Assembly: GCA_002393815.1 (NCBI GenBank)
Contig: DGUB01000021.1
Location: 1-38,774 of the forward strand
Direction: 5' to 3'
DNA length: 38,774 bases
Origin: Ruminococcus sp. UBA4321
Lineage (GTDB): Bacteria > Bacillota > Clostridia > Oscillospirales > Ruminococcaceae
In this document: positions 17,020-23,801 of the stretch, one piece after another
How positions within the stretch are numbered: the stretch's first letter is position 1
Layout of the letters: the number at the start of each line of letters is the position of its first letter
Program-made: the position numbers and the translations under genes
Notes under the pieces: generated by a model
Seen by the model: the letters and a program-made list of their open reading frames with translations, nothing else
Database searches by the model: none
Told to the model about the DNA's origin: nothing

Positions 17020-18537
17020 TCACTTTTGAATTTCATTTTCTGAATTTTCAGGGATTTTTGCATCAGATATTGCGTTTTCAGGCAGGTCTGCTGCTTTCTT
17101 TCTGTTTTCCACAATCAAGGCAAGAATAAAAGCAGCGACAAAATAAATCACAAACCAGAGTGCTTCTAAAATCAGAACCGGTTCCAATGCTGCTTTCAGA
17201 ATGCTCTTTGTTGTCAGCAGTGCAGAAGAACTTGCCGGAATAAGAATACTATAAGAATTAGAAAGATAAACAGTTTCATAATACTCATTGGCGGTATCAT
17301 TGACTTTTTTGAGTAAATCGTTTACTTTAACGCTTAAATCAGCCAGGTCTGCCTCTACTTTTTCCATTTTTTGTTTAGAAGCTGCACTTTTTCCGTTCAG
17401 GTCAGAAACTCTTTTCTGGAGTTCATCAATTTTCTGTGCATAGGTGGAAACGGATTTCTGTGCATTGATTTTTTTGGTAATGAGATTGTCATATGCCTGA
17501 GAAGCCTGTGTATACTGGGAAGTATCCTGATTTTCACCATAAATGATGATAGTATCTTTTTCATAGTTCTGGATAGCATCTGTCACGACTTTCAGCTCGT
17601 CTTCTGCGATTTTTTTGCTGCGGTTCAGATTTTCAATTCTGTAATTATAATAAGCAAGCAGTGTAGCCTTGTCTTTGGTAACAGTATTGACCGTGATATA
17701 GGAAGAAATTACATCGAGGTCAACATCACGGATAGTAGAGATGGATTCTGTAAGGTCAGAGAATGTATAGCCTGTTGCAGTAGAGCGGAACCGTGTGGTA
17801 TCGCTGGAAGACAGATTATTGACATATTCCTGCAGTGTGGAAAGTGTAGCGTCAAATACATCAATTGCCTGAGAATAATCATAATCTGCATAATTCAGAG
17901 CAATCACCGCACTGCCGAGAGCCTGGTTAAAACCGTAAGTTTCAAAGAAGTATTCTGAATAACTTGTAAGAATTGTATTAAAAAGGTCTACAGCCTCTTT
18001 TCCCTGAAAGCCGGTTTTAGAATAATTGAATGTGATTGTAAACTGTGTCGGATAGACTTTGACTTCCAGCATTTTTTCACCGGCATTGAGATTGCCCTGT
18101 TCATAGATGCTTTTATACATTGTAATTTTATCCTGTGCATCAGCAGGGATAACACCTTCAATCGAAATCCCCTGCCGGATATTTTCAAGCTGTGTCAGGT
18201 CATATCCGAGAGAAGTCAGTGCTTTTTCAATCACAGCAGGATTTTTAATTGATTCAGAATAAAAAGTACTGCCGTCGGGAGCTTTGCCGTTTTCAATACC
18301 GTCATAGTTGAAACTGACCACTGCCGAGAGATTTTTGTGCTGGTCAGAAGCAAATACCGCATAGCCGGACGGAACAAGAACAGCAGTTACAATTGCAATA
18401 CAAAGCCATATCAGAAAGAATCTTTTCAGCTGCCGGATAACACCGGAAAATGAAAGGATAATTTCTTCGCCAGTAGCTTTCTCATTTTCAAGCGTAACGT
18501 TCAGATAATGTTTCTGGTTTGTCTCATCATTCATCAT
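17020..18537 (-). CDS. Wzz/YveK-like polysaccharide chain-length determinant protein
   Basis: 505 aa with the Wzz layout: cytosolic N-terminus, transmembrane helix at about 38-62, a large extracellular region (63-450) whose second half (about 290-420) is strongly helical and coiled-coil-like, and a second helix at about 452-478 followed by a short Lys/Glu tail. Such proteins set the length of exported polysaccharide or act as adaptor for a BY-kinase; no kinase gene is adjacent. The usual Pro-rich stretch before the second membrane helix is not obvious. Lies downstream of the sugar transferase-like gene, separated by a hairpin with a T run. Confidence 0.82.
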   Translation of the reverse strand: MMNDETNQKHYLNVTLENEKATGEEIILSFSGVIRQLKRFFLIWLCIAIVTAVLVPSGYAVFASDQHKNLSAVVSFNYDGIENGKAPDGSTFYSESIKNPAVIEKALTSLGYDLTQLENIRQGISIEGVIPADAQDKITMYKSIYEQGNLNAGEKMLEVKVYPTQFTITFNYSKTGFQGKEAVDLFNTILTSYSEYFFETYGFNQALGSAVIALNYADYDYSQAIDVFDATLSTLQEYVNNLSSSDTTRFRSTATGYTFSDLTESISTIRDVDLDVISSYITVNTVTKDKATLLAYYNYRIENLNRSKKIAEDELKVVTDAIQNYEKDTIIIYGENQDTSQYTQASQAYDNLITKKINAQKSVSTYAQKIDELQKRVSDLNGKSAASKQKMEKVEADLADLSVKVNDLLKKVNDTANEYYETVYLSNSYSILIPASSSALLTTKSILKAALEPVLILEALWFVIYFVAAFILALIVENRKKAADLPENAISDAKIPENSENEIQK

Positions 18538-18564
18538 GCATACACCCTTTTATTTTTATTTTTC

Positions 18565-18607
18565 AGAAAACAAAACAGGAGACTTCATCCTGTAGATGAA
18601 GTTCCTG
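18565..18607 (-). terminator. Internal terminator/attenuator between the sugar transferase-like and Wzz-like genes
   Basis: Minus strand CAGGAACTTCAT (from 18607) pairs with ATGAAGTCTCCTG (one bulge), followed by TTTTGTTTTC. No convincing separate promoter for the Wzz-like gene is seen, so partial read-through may set the ratio of the two proteins. Confidence 0.7.
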
Positions 18608-18623
18608 AATGTAATGTTACGGT

Positions 18624-19304
18624 TCAACAGTTCTTGCACTTCAGGACATGTGTAGCCGTTTTCAATACAATTTTAACGTCTGTAAGAAAAGAACGTTCTT
18701 TTATGTATTTACGGTCAAGTGCAACCTGCTGAGCTAACGAAAGGTCATTTGTTCCGTCAATCTGCCAGTAACATGACAGCCCGGGCAGCACAGAAAGCCG
18801 GTCATCCGGCAGATTTGCCTGTTCGGACGGAATAAACGGTGCGGGACCAATCACGGACATGTCACCTTTGAGAATGTTCAGCAGCTGCGGCAGCTTGTCA
18901 ACGGACGTTTTGCGGATAATGCTGCCGATTCTGGTAATTCCCGGGTCTTTTTTCATTTTGGCAGCATTAAGATATGTGGTGCGGAATTGATAAATCTGGA
19001 ACGGTTTTCCGTCTTTGCCAATGCGCTCCTGTGTACAGAACGGCGTTCCGAAATCATCTGCCGCAATCAGGGCAGCTGTAAGCAGAAATACAGGAGACAG
19101 GACTGCCAGGGCAGATACCGCATAAATCACATCACTGATTCTTTTGATTTTCTCATAAACGGGTTTTTCTGACGGAAAAACCGGTGTTTCCAGAATCCTG
19201 CGTTCTCTGAGCAGCTGTTCATTCGTATACATTTCTATCACAGATGCGGATTGCTGAGACTGTTCCGGAAGCTGTTCCTGGTACGCCAGATTGACTGTCT
19301 TCAT
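18624..19304 (-). CDS. Sugar transferase-like (phosphoglycosyl transferase) protein with altered active site
   Basis: 226 aa from MKTVNLAYQEQ; AAAGGGGGAG lies upstream of this ATG, and a farther in-frame start at 19349 has no such site. The C-terminal 160 residues match the bacterial sugar transferase (WcaJ/PglC, monotopic PGT) fold: KRISDVIYAVSALAVLSPVF with the helix-breaking Ser-Pro, TQERIGKDGKPFQIYQFR, IGSIIRKTSVDKLPQLLNIL, KGDMSVIGPAP, LPGLSCYWQIDGTND. In active enzymes the core reads LDELPQL and GPRP; here the Glu of the Asp-Glu dyad is Lys and the Arg is Ala, and PG-x-x-G and GRN are PG-x-x-C and GTN. I infer that it is weak or catalytically dead. Paired with a Wzz-like gene. Confidence 0.82.
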   Translation of the reverse strand: MKTVNLAYQEQLPEQSQQSASVIEMYTNEQLLRERRILETPVFPSEKPVYEKIKRISDVIYAVSALAVLSPVFLLTAALIAADDFGTPFCTQERIGKDGKPFQIYQFRTTYLNAAKMKKDPGITRIGSIIRKTSVDKLPQLLNILKGDMSVIGPAPFIPSEQANLPDDRLSVLPGLSCYWQIDGTNDLSLAQQVALDRKYIKERSFLTDVKIVLKTATHVLKCKNC

Positions 19305-19489
19305 CAATTTAAACTCCCCCTTTAAAAAATACCGCTGCTTGCTGTGCAAAAACAGCAGTTCTGTAGAATTCTTTTTTGCAGTACAGGTACAGAATCATTC
19401 TGATTCTGTTTTTCCGGCAGAAACTTTCCCCTCAAAAAGTCCTGCACGGAAACTGTTATTATTATACACGATTCTCCTGTACTTGTCAA
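19305..19489 (-). promoter_or_regulatory. Promoter and structured leader of the sugar transferase-like gene
   Basis: Minus strand TTGACA (19489-19484), 17 bp, TATAAT (19466-19461). The transcript would have a leader of about 150 bases containing an 8-bp hairpin, CAGAATCA-GAA-TGATTCTG (19408-19390), and a further imperfect stem near 19335-19370. Confidence 0.75.
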
Positions 19490-19769
19490 TAGTCAACAAA
19501 CAGAATCAAAATTTTTGTGGAAATCTTATAAAATGCAAAAGAAAAAGCAAATTTTTTCCGTAATATCATTCAGAAAATACAAATTGTATATCTGAAAAAG
19601 AAACTTTCTGTGTATTTTCCCTATGATACAAGAAACAGACTTCTCCAAAATTACATTCTGTAATGTTACATTTATCATAGCATAAAACAAAAAGCTTGTC
19701 AAGAAGATTTCGACATTCTCGGCAAGCTTTATTGTTATTTCTTATAATGTTAATTGTTTTTGTGCAAAA
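19490..19769. other. Gap between the sugar transferase promoter and the kinase gene
   Basis: No gene seen. It holds the palindrome ATACAAATTGTAT (19577-19589) flanked by CAGA/TCTG, a short repeat of TGTAA/TTACA (about 19652-19671), and the terminator at 19682-19730. Confidence 0.5.
19682..19730. terminator. Terminator after the histidine kinase gene
   Basis: AAAGCTTG (19691-19698) pairs with CAAGCTTT (19723-19730), extended by an inner AGAA/TTCT stem. On the minus strand a TTTTTGTTTTAT tail follows. Confidence 0.78.
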
Positions 19770-21710
19770 TCACAATGTCAGCAGGAAGCGAATCCATGCG
19801 CCCTGTTCACAGGTGACCTGAATTTTGATTTTATGAATTTCCATAATGCTTTTGGCAATGGCAAGTCCCAGCCCGTAGCCGTTTTTGCCTTTATTATTTC
19901 TGGCTTTGTCGCCGCGGTAAAACCGCTGAAAGATTTTGTCTGTCTCTTCCTGAGAGATTTCACAGCCGGTATTGTAAAATTCCAGAATGCGGTTATCTCC
20001 CCGGCGCATCAGGGAAATTTTGATAGTGCCGTGTTCACTGGAATATTTCATCGCATTATCGATAAAAATTGCCGCAAGCTGACGGATATGCTGTTCACTT
20101 CCGGTATAGGTGACATCGGGCTGAATATCAATTTCCAGATTTTTCTGTTTTTCAAACGCCTGACTTTCAAACGGCAGAGCCGTGGCTTCAATCGCTGTGC
20201 TGAGATTGAATTCCTTAAAGACATATTCCTGATTGGCGTTGTCCATTCTGGCAAGGCGGAGCAGGTCACCGACAAGCTGGTTCATGCGTCCGGTCTGTTC
20301 CTGAATATAGCCGAGCCATTTATTTTCGCCGATTTCGTCCTGTAAAATATCGACATTGGCAGTGAGGACGGCAATCGGGGTTTTCAGTTCGTGACTGGCA
20401 TCGGAAACAAACTGTTTCTGCCGTTCCATTGCGGTTCTGACAGGCTTGATAATCCAGCGCGAGAAGAATATCAGAAATACAAACAGTACCAGCAGAACGA
20501 TAATTCCGGCGATAACAGTCGTCCGGAAGAGATTGTTCAGCAGTCCCTGGTCGGAAGATTTATCTGTGACAACAAGCAGTGTGCCGTATTCTTTTTCCGC
20601 TTTGTAATATTGCAGCCATCCGTACATGCCATGCTGTTTACCGGTGCTGAGAATCGCGGCGAGAATTTCTTCTGCCTGTTCTTCGGTATAGTTTTCCGTA
20701 TTGCGGATGCCGAGAAAACTGCCGTCAGCATCTGCCATAAGCGCGAAATGGTTCAGAATGACTTTGACATCCCATTTATTGGGGCGCATTTCCATGCGGA
20801 ATTCTCCGTTATTGCGCTGACCGCCTTCGGGGTTGTCGCCTTCGTCACCGTCCGGCTTTCTGGGACGGGATTCCTTGGTTTCCGATTCTGATGCAGAATC
20901 TGCCGTTTCGGAAGCCGTTTCTGTCTGCGTTTCAGAAGTCTGTGTTTCAGAAGCAATGAGTTCCGTTTCCGGAACAGAAGGTTCTTCCGGCTGAGGTTCT
21001 TCCGGCTGAGGTTCTTCCGGAGGTACATCAGGAGGAATCTCTTCCGGCGGCTGTTTCGGGGACTGTACTTCTTCGGGAATCTGAACGGGTTCAGGAGCAG
21101 GTGCTTGTGTTGTTTCGGGAACATACGGCGTTTCGGACGGCGTTTCCGGTTCGGGAGAAGGCTGTAAATATTCGCTTTCCCACTGCCAAGGCTCCTGCTG
21201 TTCCCATGGAGGAGGCATATCCGGATTCTGCGGGGGTCTGTCGTCGTCGTCATCGTCATCATCATCGTCGTCATCCGTTTCGGAGGGAAATTCCTCTCTG
21301 CGCCGTCTTTCGTCCCATCTTTCGCCCCATTGACCGCGGTCATCTTCCGGAATCCAGCCGAGCGGACGCATTACAGGCAATTCCGCCTGTACAATGGTTT
21401 CCGGTTCTGTCGGCGGCGGCATATCATCCGGCGGAAAATCTCCGTCCGGCGGCGGCATATCGTCCGGCGGTCTTTCCTCTGTCAGAGAATCATACCTGTC
21501 ACTTTCCGCGATTTTCGCGAGCAGCTGCATAGACTGCGACTGGCTGACCGTCTTCATAATCATGTTGATTGCCGTCAGCATGACAATAAATACACCTATC
21601 AGAATTCCCATTGCCATGGCGACGAACTTAATCTGCATGATTTTCAGCACATCCGGACGGAGCAGACTTTGCAGCCAGTGCGGCATTTTTTCAACGGGAA
21701 ATTTTTTCAC
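19770..21710 (-). CDS. Sensor histidine kinase with long Pro/acidic extracellular region
   Basis: 646 aa, starting with GTG three bases after the response regulator stop (TAAGGCGTG), so translation is coupled. Transmembrane helix 1 at about 25-50, then an extracellular region of about 340 residues dominated by Pro, Glu, Asp, Ser and Thr, including twelve consecutive Asp at about 144-156 and PEEPQPEEPQPEEPS-type repeats. Only about 300-390 looks folded. Helix 2 is near 393-416, followed by HAMP-less linker, H-box SDASHELKTPIAVL (His near 437), N-box IDNAMKYS (about 552) and G-box NGYGLGLAIAKS (about 612). Kinase core is intact. The ligand is unknown; a divalent cation or a polycationic compound is a guess from the acidity. 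Confidence 0.9.
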   Translation of the reverse strand: MKKFPVEKMPHWLQSLLRPDVLKIMQIKFVAMAMGILIGVFIVMLTAINMIMKTVSQSQSMQLLAKIAESDRYDSLTEERPPDDMPPPDGDFPPDDMPPPTEPETIVQAELPVMRPLGWIPEDDRGQWGERWDERRRREEFPSETDDDDDDDDDDDDRPPQNPDMPPPWEQQEPWQWESEYLQPSPEPETPSETPYVPETTQAPAPEPVQIPEEVQSPKQPPEEIPPDVPPEEPQPEEPQPEEPSVPETELIASETQTSETQTETASETADSASESETKESRPRKPDGDEGDNPEGGQRNNGEFRMEMRPNKWDVKVILNHFALMADADGSFLGIRNTENYTEEQAEEILAAILSTGKQHGMYGWLQYYKAEKEYGTLLVVTDKSSDQGLLNNLFRTTVIAGIIVLLVLFVFLIFFSRWIIKPVRTAMERQKQFVSDASHELKTPIAVLTANVDILQDEIGENKWLGYIQEQTGRMNQLVGDLLRLARMDNANQEYVFKEFNLSTAIEATALPFESQAFEKQKNLEIDIQPDVTYTGSEQHIRQLAAIFIDNAMKYSSEHGTIKISLMRRGDNRILEFYNTGCEISQEETDKIFQRFYRGDKARNNKGKNGYGLGLAIAKSIMEIHKIKIQVTCEQGAWIRFLLTL

Positions 21711-21713
21711 GCC

Positions 21714-22388
21714 TTACTCGCCGCCTTCCAGAAAATAGCCGATGCCTCTGGCAGTCTTGATGGTAATATTCGACCCGATGACATGCAGTTTCTTTCTCAG
21801 GAAAGAAATATAGACTTCTACATTATTATATTCGACATCGCTTTCATAGCCCCAGATTTTTTCAATAAAGCGTTCTTTGGGAATCAGCTGTTTTGGATTT
21901 GCCATCAGCATTTCCATAATCTGATATTCTTTCAGGCTTAACTTGACGAACTGCCCTTCCCGGCTTAAACTGAATGTACTCTTGTTGAGTGCGACATCTC
22001 CGTAAGTAAATTCATCTGTAATGACTTCGCCTTTTCTTCTGGTGAGTGCGCGGACACGGGCAAGCAGTTCACCGCTGACGAACGGTTTTGTCAGGAAGTC
22101 ATCCGCGCCGCTGTCCAGACCTGTAATTTTATCTTCAATATCAGACTTCGCTGTCAGGAGCAGGACAGGCGTGGAAATATGCTTTTTCCGGAGAATGCGC
22201 AGTACATCCAGACCGTTCATTTTCGGAAGCATGATATCCAGCAGAATGCAGTCATAAAGTCCGGTCATGGCATATTCCAGACCGTCTTCACCGTCGTAGA
22301 CGGCATCTACAGAGTATTTGTTTCTTTTCAGGATTTCGCTGAGTGCTTCGGCGAGGGCTTCTTCGTCCTCGACAACTAAAATTTTCAT
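21714..22388 (-). CDS. OmpR/PhoB-family response regulator
   Basis: 224 aa from MKILVVEDEE; GGGAGGG precedes this ATG, so an in-frame ATG at 22418 is not used. Receiver domain 1-115 with acidic pocket E7/D8, phospho-acceptor Asp51 (LLDIMLPKMNG), Thr/Ser (LLTAKSD) and Lys (LTKPF). C-terminal winged helix about 125-222 (ERFIEKIWGY...VEVYISFLRKKL...TARGIGYFLE). First gene of a two-gene operon with the sensor kinase. A TATACT box lies at 22431-22426 on the minus strand without a convincing -35, which suggests an activated, perhaps autoregulated, promoter. Confidence 0.95.
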   Translation of the reverse strand: MKILVVEDEEALAEALSEILKRNKYSVDAVYDGEDGLEYAMTGLYDCILLDIMLPKMNGLDVLRILRKKHISTPVLLLTAKSDIEDKITGLDSGADDFLTKPFVSGELLARVRALTRRKGEVITDEFTYGDVALNKSTFSLSREGQFVKLSLKEYQIMEMLMANPKQLIPKERFIEKIWGYESDVEYNNVEVYISFLRKKLHVIGSNITIKTARGIGYFLEGGE

Positions 22389-22453
22389 GATATATCCCTC
22401 CCATTTTTTCAATTTCATATGATATAGTATACAAAAATTTTATTGAAATAAGC

Positions 22454-22482
22454 TTGAAAATTTTTCAGGTTTGTGCTATACT
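22454..22482 (+). promoter_or_regulatory. Promoter of the spoVAC-like gene
   Basis: TTGAAA (22454-22459), 17 bp, TATACT (22477-22482), sigma-A-like rather than the sigma-G type expected of a spoVA operon. A leader of about 100 bases follows. Confidence 0.65.
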
Positions 22483-22588
22483 AATTATATTATACTATAT
22501 TTTTCCAAAAATAGCAAGAATTTTTCTGAAAAAAACGGGCAGACTGTTTCTGAAATCAAATCTGATTCAGAAAAGGAGAGGTTCCCTT

Positions 22589-23032
22589 ATGCAGGTAACA
22601 CCGGAATTATATCAGGATATGCAGAAACAGGCAATGCCGCATTCCAACACGAAAGTCAATGTGCTGACTGCCTTTCTCACAGGCGGAAGTATCTGTGCTG
22701 TCGGACAGATATTATTCACAGCGTTTCAGAATCTGGGATTCAGTCAGGCACAGAGTATGGCATGGACTTCCATCACACTGGTATTTGTCAGCGCACTGCT
22801 GACCGGATTCGGCATCTATCAGAAACTCGCCAGACACGCCGGAGCAGGTACGCTCGTCCCGATCACAGGCTTTTCCAATGCGATTGCTTCTTCTGCCATA
22901 GAATCCAAAACAGAAGGCTTTGTTCTGGGAGTCGGCACGAAAATTTTCACGATTGCAGGTCCCGTGATTCTTTACGGCACAGCGGCTTCTGTGATTTACG
23001 GATTGATTTATTATCTGACAACGCTGTTTTGA
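22589..23032 (+). CDS. spoVAC: SpoVAC-like membrane protein
   Basis: 147 aa, ATG after AAAAGGAGAG. Four hydrophobic segments; the segment AGAGTLVPITGFSNAIASSA, then IESKTEGFVLGVGTKIFTIA, matches SpoVAC/SpoVAEb. SpoVA proteins form the inner-membrane channel that loads dipicolinic acid into spores and releases it on germination. Normally spoVAC is followed by spoVAD and spoVAE; here the next gene is a histidine phosphatase and neither partner is in the window. It may therefore have a non-canonical role or the partners may lie elsewhere. Confidence 0.88.
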   Translation: MQVTPELYQDMQKQAMPHSNTKVNVLTAFLTGGSICAVGQILFTAFQNLGFSQAQSMAWTSITLVFVSALLTGFGIYQKLARHAGAGTLVPITGFSNAIASSAIESKTEGFVLGVGTKIFTIAGPVILYGTAASVIYGLIYYLTTLF

Positions 23033-23093
23033 AACAGAGCCGGTTTCCGGCTCGATACATCATATTATACACATCATAGAGGAGTGTTTTTAC

Positions 23094-23627
23094 ATGAAAA
23101 AATTATACGTTACCCGTCACGGGCTGACCGCGTTCAATGCCGAAGAGCGCGTCTGCGGTGCAACCGATATCCCCCTGACTGAAACCGGACTGCTCCAGGC
23201 ACAGGAAATGGCGCGGCAAGCCGCCGCGTTCGGCGATATCGAAAGAATTATCGCTTCCCCCATGATTCGCGCACAGCAGACCGCTCAGGCTGTTGCAGAT
23301 TCGCTCCGTCTGCCGATTGAAACAGATATCCGCCTTCGGGAATGGGATTACGGTACATTCGAGGGCAAAAGCCGCCTGACTTCCGGCTTTCAGGAAGCCA
23401 AAGCCGAATTCGGTGTGAAAATGCCCGGCGGTGAATCCGTCTTTCAGGTCGTTCACCGCGCTTACAGCCTGATTGAAGAACTGAAAAACACAGACAAAAA
23501 TACTATTCTGGTATGCCACGGCGGTGTGGCGCGTGTCATTGACAGCTATTTCCATGATATGACTGTTGACAGATTCATGCATTTCTTTATGGGAAACTGC
23601 GAAATCAAAGTCTATACATTTGAATAA
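23094..23627 (+). CDS. Histidine phosphatase family protein (phosphoglycerate mutase-like)
   Basis: 177 aa, ribosome binding site AGAGGAG. Branch-1 histidine phosphatase signature RHG at the start (YVTRHGLTAFN), IIASPMIRAQQTA, catalytic acid in the LREWDYGTFEG region, and second His in LVCHGGVARVI. Cytosolic. The substrate cannot be deduced; members include broad-specificity phosphatases, cobalamin CobC-type enzymes and fructose-2,6-bisphosphatases. It starts 61 bases after the SpoVAC-like gene with no promoter or terminator seen between them, so it is probably co-transcribed. Confidence 0.9.
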   Translation: MKKLYVTRHGLTAFNAEERVCGATDIPLTETGLLQAQEMARQAAAFGDIERIIASPMIRAQQTAQAVADSLRLPIETDIRLREWDYGTFEGKSRLTSGFQEAKAEFGVKMPGGESVFQVVHRAYSLIEELKNTDKNTILVCHGGVARVIDSYFHDMTVDRFMHFFMGNCEIKVYTFE

Positions 23628-23636
23628 CTTCTTCTG

Positions 23637-23668
23637 CCGTTCATGTTCTGCATGGGCGGTTTCCTTTC
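23637..23668 (+). terminator. Probable terminator after the histidine phosphatase gene
   Basis: CCGTTCATG (23637-23645) pairs with CATGGGCGG (23651-23659, two G-T pairs), followed by TTTCCTTTCT. Confidence 0.6.
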
Positions 23669-23674
23669 TGCCAT

Positions 23675-23713
23675 ACAGAATCAAATCTGCAACAAACAGA
23701 ATCAAATCTGCAA
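23675..23713 (+). promoter_or_regulatory. Two perfect 18-bp direct repeats abutting the pectate lyase -35 box
   Basis: ACAGAATCAAATCTGCAA occurs at 23675-23692 and again at 23696-23713. The period is 21 bp, two helical turns, and the second copy ends one base before the -35 hexamer at 23714. This geometry fits a dimeric activator with two same-face half-sites, as for AraC-family regulators. The binding protein is unknown. Confidence 0.65.
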
Positions 23714-23742
23714 TTGCTTTTTGTCTGTAAATATGTTATGAT
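23714..23742 (+). promoter_or_regulatory. Promoter of the pectate lyase gene
   Basis: TTGCTT (23714-23719), 17 bp, TATGAT (23737-23742). It is weaker than the other promoters in the window, as expected if an activator at the adjacent direct repeat is needed. Confidence 0.7.
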
Positions 23743-23801
23743 ATAAATAATGACATAGTTTGTTCATAATCAGAAAGATAACAAGGGGGAAATTTTCAAC
23801 T

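Noticed and set aside
17371..17958. 195-codon plus-strand frame antisense to the Wzz-like gene
   Set aside because: Shadow of the coding strand, rich in Cys, Ile and Phe, with no start signals.
21240..21278. Poly-Asp codon run as an assembly or sequencing artefact
   Set aside because: The run mixes GAT and GAC codons and keeps the reading frame, so slippage is less likely than selection for acidity.
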